Shown: positions 61,901 through 64,000 of the stretch, piece by piece
Numbering within the stretch: position 1 is the first letter of the stretch
Layout of the letters: the number at the start of each line of letters is the position of its first letter
DNA from: Verrucomicrobiota bacterium
Lineage (GTDB): Bacteria > Verrucomicrobiota > Verrucomicrobiia > Opitutales > UBA953
NCBI GenBank assembly: GCA_015061905.1
Contig: SUVQ01000001.1
Coordinates: 294,877 to 358,876, forward strand
Direction of reading: 5' to 3'
Length of the DNA stretch: 64,000 nucleotides
Program-made: the position numbers and the translations under genes
Notes under the pieces: generated by a model
Seen by the model: only the letters and a program-made list of their open reading frames with translations
The model's database searches: none
Told to the model about the DNA's origin: nothing

Positions 61901-64000
61901 ATGTCTACAGAAACTCCGTCTTCTTCAACTCCGCAGGCGGCTCCGGGCGAGTGGACGACGAGCGGCGACGTTCCCGCGAATTTTAATCCGACGAGTAGCG
62001 ATACCGGGAACACGAAATTGACGGATTCGGACACCGCTTACCGTGAATACACTTGGAGTTTCGGGGGCACGGCACCGTTTTTTGAAAAAATTTTTTCGGC
62101 GACGCTGAATGCGGAGTTGGAGTTGTCCGGAAAAAATGTGAGCATTTACGTCCGCTCGGACGACAACGCGACGGTTACGATTGACGGAATCGGCAGCATA
62201 AGCTCGAGTCTGCACCGTCCGGCATCGGAAACGTATTTTAACGGCGACGGTTCTCCTTTTGAGGGTAAATTTCCCGTTAGTATTTCCTACAACACAATCG
62301 GCGGACCGTGGAATCTCTACGTTTGCGTTCGTGTTTTCGACAAATTGCCTCCTCCTCCGAAGAATGAATGTATGTGCACGACCGGGGTTTGTCCCTTGAG
62401 CACAATCCTAAACAACGGGAGCGTGGATTTTTCCCAGCCGTTTGGCGGGACTCCGTTTGCGGCGGGGTTCCCGCAGGGCGCGCTTCGGATTTACGACCGC
62501 GTTCCCGTGCGCGAACTTTTTTCGGGAGCGGGCTTGCGCTACGTTCACCCGATGACGCGGAAAATAAAAAGCATCGAGGGCGCGACGGTTGTCATTGAAG
62601 ACGCTCTCCACCGCGCCTATACCTACGAAAACGGTCGTCCTGCGGGAACGTCGGTTTGGACGGACAACTGTGTCGAAACGCTCGCGGACGGGCGCATCGT
62701 CGAAGTTTTGGACGACCGCACGCGCATCACTTACGGCGCGGACGGGAACGTTGAAAAAATCCGCTCGCCGGAGGGCGTGGAGCTTTCCGTTTCTCAGCTC
62801 GGCATTGAGCTGATTGCGGACGAAGAAGGCGATTTGGCGCAGGTTTGGTCGTTGACGGACGGCTTGCTCGACGTTGTAAAACTCTCTGCGAAGAAATTCC
62901 GCGTCGATTGGTATAAGCCCGCCGATGTCGGCGAAAAAGACACGGAAACCGGGCACTACACGTTTACGGGAACGCCGGTCAAAACCTTCACGTTCGGCGA
63001 CGTAAACGACGACGGCTCCTGCGCCGAGTTTGAACTTTTGGAAGAACGCACGGGAACGTCATTTTCGTTTCATTACTCGTGGCGTTACGATTCCGGCGCG
63101 AAAGACTGGGTTTTCGTTCGCGGGAACGCAGGCGGCGCGGACGCGGAAACTTCGACGAAGGAAAAAGTTTTTTCGGGAAGCGGGGCGAGCGTTGCGATCT
63201 CGGAGTGGAAACAATCCGGCAACGGCGCAAAAACGCTTGCAGCAACGGAAACTTACGCTTACGGAGCCGACGGCGAAATGCTTGTCGGGCGCGTGGTGAA
63301 CGGGGTTTCGGAGTATTCGGCAACGCGCGTTGCGAGCGGGAACGGGCTCGGGAAAATTGCTTCGGAGACGGATCGCGCGGGCGCGAAACGTAATTACGAA
63401 TACGATACACACGCTCGCGTGGTGCGCGAAACGCTTGATCGCGGTTACGCGGATTTGGCGGAGGAAACGCTTTATACTTACGCGGACGTTCCCGCAGGAG
63501 AAAGCGCCGATCTGCGCCCGCGCACGATTGTTCACAAAATCGCGGGAAGTATTTTTAAAACGGAAACGTTTTCCTACGACGATGATTTTGAAAACGGGAA
63601 AACGGAAACGCATTCCGTTACGGCAAACGGCACGACGCTGAGTTCCGAGACGCGTTATTATCCGGCAAATACGGGAACGGTCGCCGCCGGGCGCGTGAAA
63701 TACGAAATCCGCGCGGACGGCACGGCGACGTTTTACGAGTATTCGGCGACGGCGATTCCTGCGAGCGTTAATTTGTCATCAAATCTCGGATACACGAAAA
63801 CGGAAACCGAAGGCGCGTGGGAAAACGGCGCGTTTGCGGTCGTTCCCGCGAAATCGACGCGCATCGTTCGCGTTTTCGACACGCGCGGGAACGAAACTCG
63901 CACGGAAAAACATGTCCACACGGGCGAAGTTTTCGAGCTTGTTTCTTGGGAAAACAAAACTTACGCGCCGACGCACAAAGTGATTTCCACGGAGCGTTCC
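61901..64000 (+). CDS. RHS/YD-repeat protein, N-terminal part
   Basis: Open from ATG 61901 through the end of the window (700 codons, incomplete). It has no signal peptide (MSTETPSSSTPQAAPGEW). After an N-terminal region of about 160 residues comes CMCTTGVCPLSTILNNGSVDFSQPFGG and LRYVHPMTRKI, then beta-rich repeats including YD-like units (RAGAKRNYEYDTHARVVRET, TDRAGAKRNYEYD). Such proteins form large shells around a C-terminal toxin or act at the surface; the C-terminal part is outside the window. Secretion route unclear. Confidence 0.75.
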   Translation, partial: MSTETPSSSTPQAAPGEWTTSGDVPANFNPTSSDTGNTKLTDSDTAYREYTWSFGGTAPFFEKIFSATLNAELELSGKNVSIYVRSDDNATVTIDGIGSISSSLHRPASETYFNGDGSPFEGKFPVSISYNTIGGPWNLYVCVRVFDKLPPPPKNECMCTTGVCPLSTILNNGSVDFSQPFGGTPFAAGFPQGALRIYDRVPVRELFSGAGLRYVHPMTRKIKSIEGATVVIEDALHRAYTYENGRPAGTSVWTDNCVETLADGRIVEVLDDRTRITYGADGNVEKIRSPEGVELSVSQLGIELIADEEGDLAQVWSLTDGLLDVVKLSAKKFRVDWYKPADVGEKDTETGHYTFTGTPVKTFTFGDVNDDGSCAEFELLEERTGTSFSFHYSWRYDSGAKDWVFVRGNAGGADAETSTKEKVFSGSGASVAISEWKQSGNGAKTLAATETYAYGADGEMLVGRVVNGVSEYSATRVASGNGLGKIASETDRAGAKRNYEYDTHARVVRETLDRGYADLAEETLYTYADVPAGESADLRPRTIVHKIAGSIFKTETFSYDDDFENGKTETHSVTANGTTLSSETRYYPANTGTVAAGRVKYEIRADGTATFYEYSATAIPASVNLSSNLGYTKTETEGAWENGAFAVVPAKSTRIVRVFDTRGNETRTEKHVHTGEVFELVSWENKTYAPTHKVISTERS

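Overview
The window looks like a chromosome segment of a Verrucomicrobiota bacterium, most likely of the Opitutales type. The reasons are the verrucomicrobial pilin-like pair (a GFTLIE pseudopilin and a 949-residue protein resembling Verru_Chthon cassette protein A), several PEP-CTERM surface proteins, a chlamydial Pmp-like autotransporter, menaquinone genes (menD, menC) and high GC coding DNA. A complete L-fucose operon and three secreted cysteine-protease-like proteins resembling the IdeS/Mac family suggest an animal-associated, probably gut, lifestyle; this is inference. The coding sequence is saturated with the asymmetric heptamer GGGAACG/CGTTCCC, about one per 250 bp in the first 10 kb by hand count.

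Layout. 1-2.5 kb: ftsH (cut by the window edge) and tilS on the minus strand. 2.8-8.3 kb: gltX, a polyprenyl diphosphate synthase, ddl and a secreted GHL10-like glycosidase with a CBM9-like domain. 8.3-10.5 kb: a CLC channel with CBS domains and a PTS IIA protein. 10.9-12.1 kb: a PEP-CTERM protein. 12.4-14.2 kb: htpG. 14.6-17.4 kb: menD and a GYF-type membrane protein. 17.6-20.5 kb: three tandem IdeS-like PEP-CTERM proteins. 20.5-21.1 kb: a repeat-rich spacer. 21.1-27.6 kb: fucP-fucI-fucK-fucA-fucU. 27.7-28 kb: a spacer holding a 20-residue hydrophobic ORF. 28-30.5 kb: a thioredoxin-like protein and a divergent pyrimidine-nucleoside phosphorylase. 30.6-37.6 kb: autotransporter, menC, pseudopilin, pilus-cassette protein. 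37.8-48.2 kb: the ATP synthase operon in the standard BEFHAGDC order. 48.6-57.2 kb: a phosphate porin, pstSCAB, phoU, phoB, phoR. 57.2-61.6 kb: a small conserved protein, ribH, nusB, ftsY, lepA. 61.9 kb to the end: an RHS/YD-repeat protein that runs off the window.

The most unusual feature is the ATP synthase operon. Every intercistronic gap except atpH-atpA carries either a palindromic element built of heptamer arms (types GAATAAT, AACTGAT, GCTTAAT, or CACGAAT-like) or cargo next to such sequence: two unrelated-looking S23/IVP-type four-helix-bundle genes, two dinD genes, and an exported protein with a MuF-C/Barnase-EndoU-RelE-like nuclease domain. All cargo is co-oriented with atp. The same elements, mostly empty, fill the gaps of the fuc operon and several gaps of the pst operon. 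Both dinD genes contain a 30-bp palindrome at the same codons whose inner base pairs differ between the genes with pairing kept.

The fuc genes would import L-fucose and convert it to dihydroxyacetone phosphate and lactaldehyde. The pst/pho genes form one phosphate-scavenging and sensing unit. The GGGAACG heptamer also forms inverted pairs in six intrinsic terminators, as DNA uptake sequences do in Neisseria and Haemophilus, so a DNA-uptake or other genome-wide recognition role is a testable guess. No rRNA, tRNA, CRISPR array or insertion sequence with a transposase was recognised.
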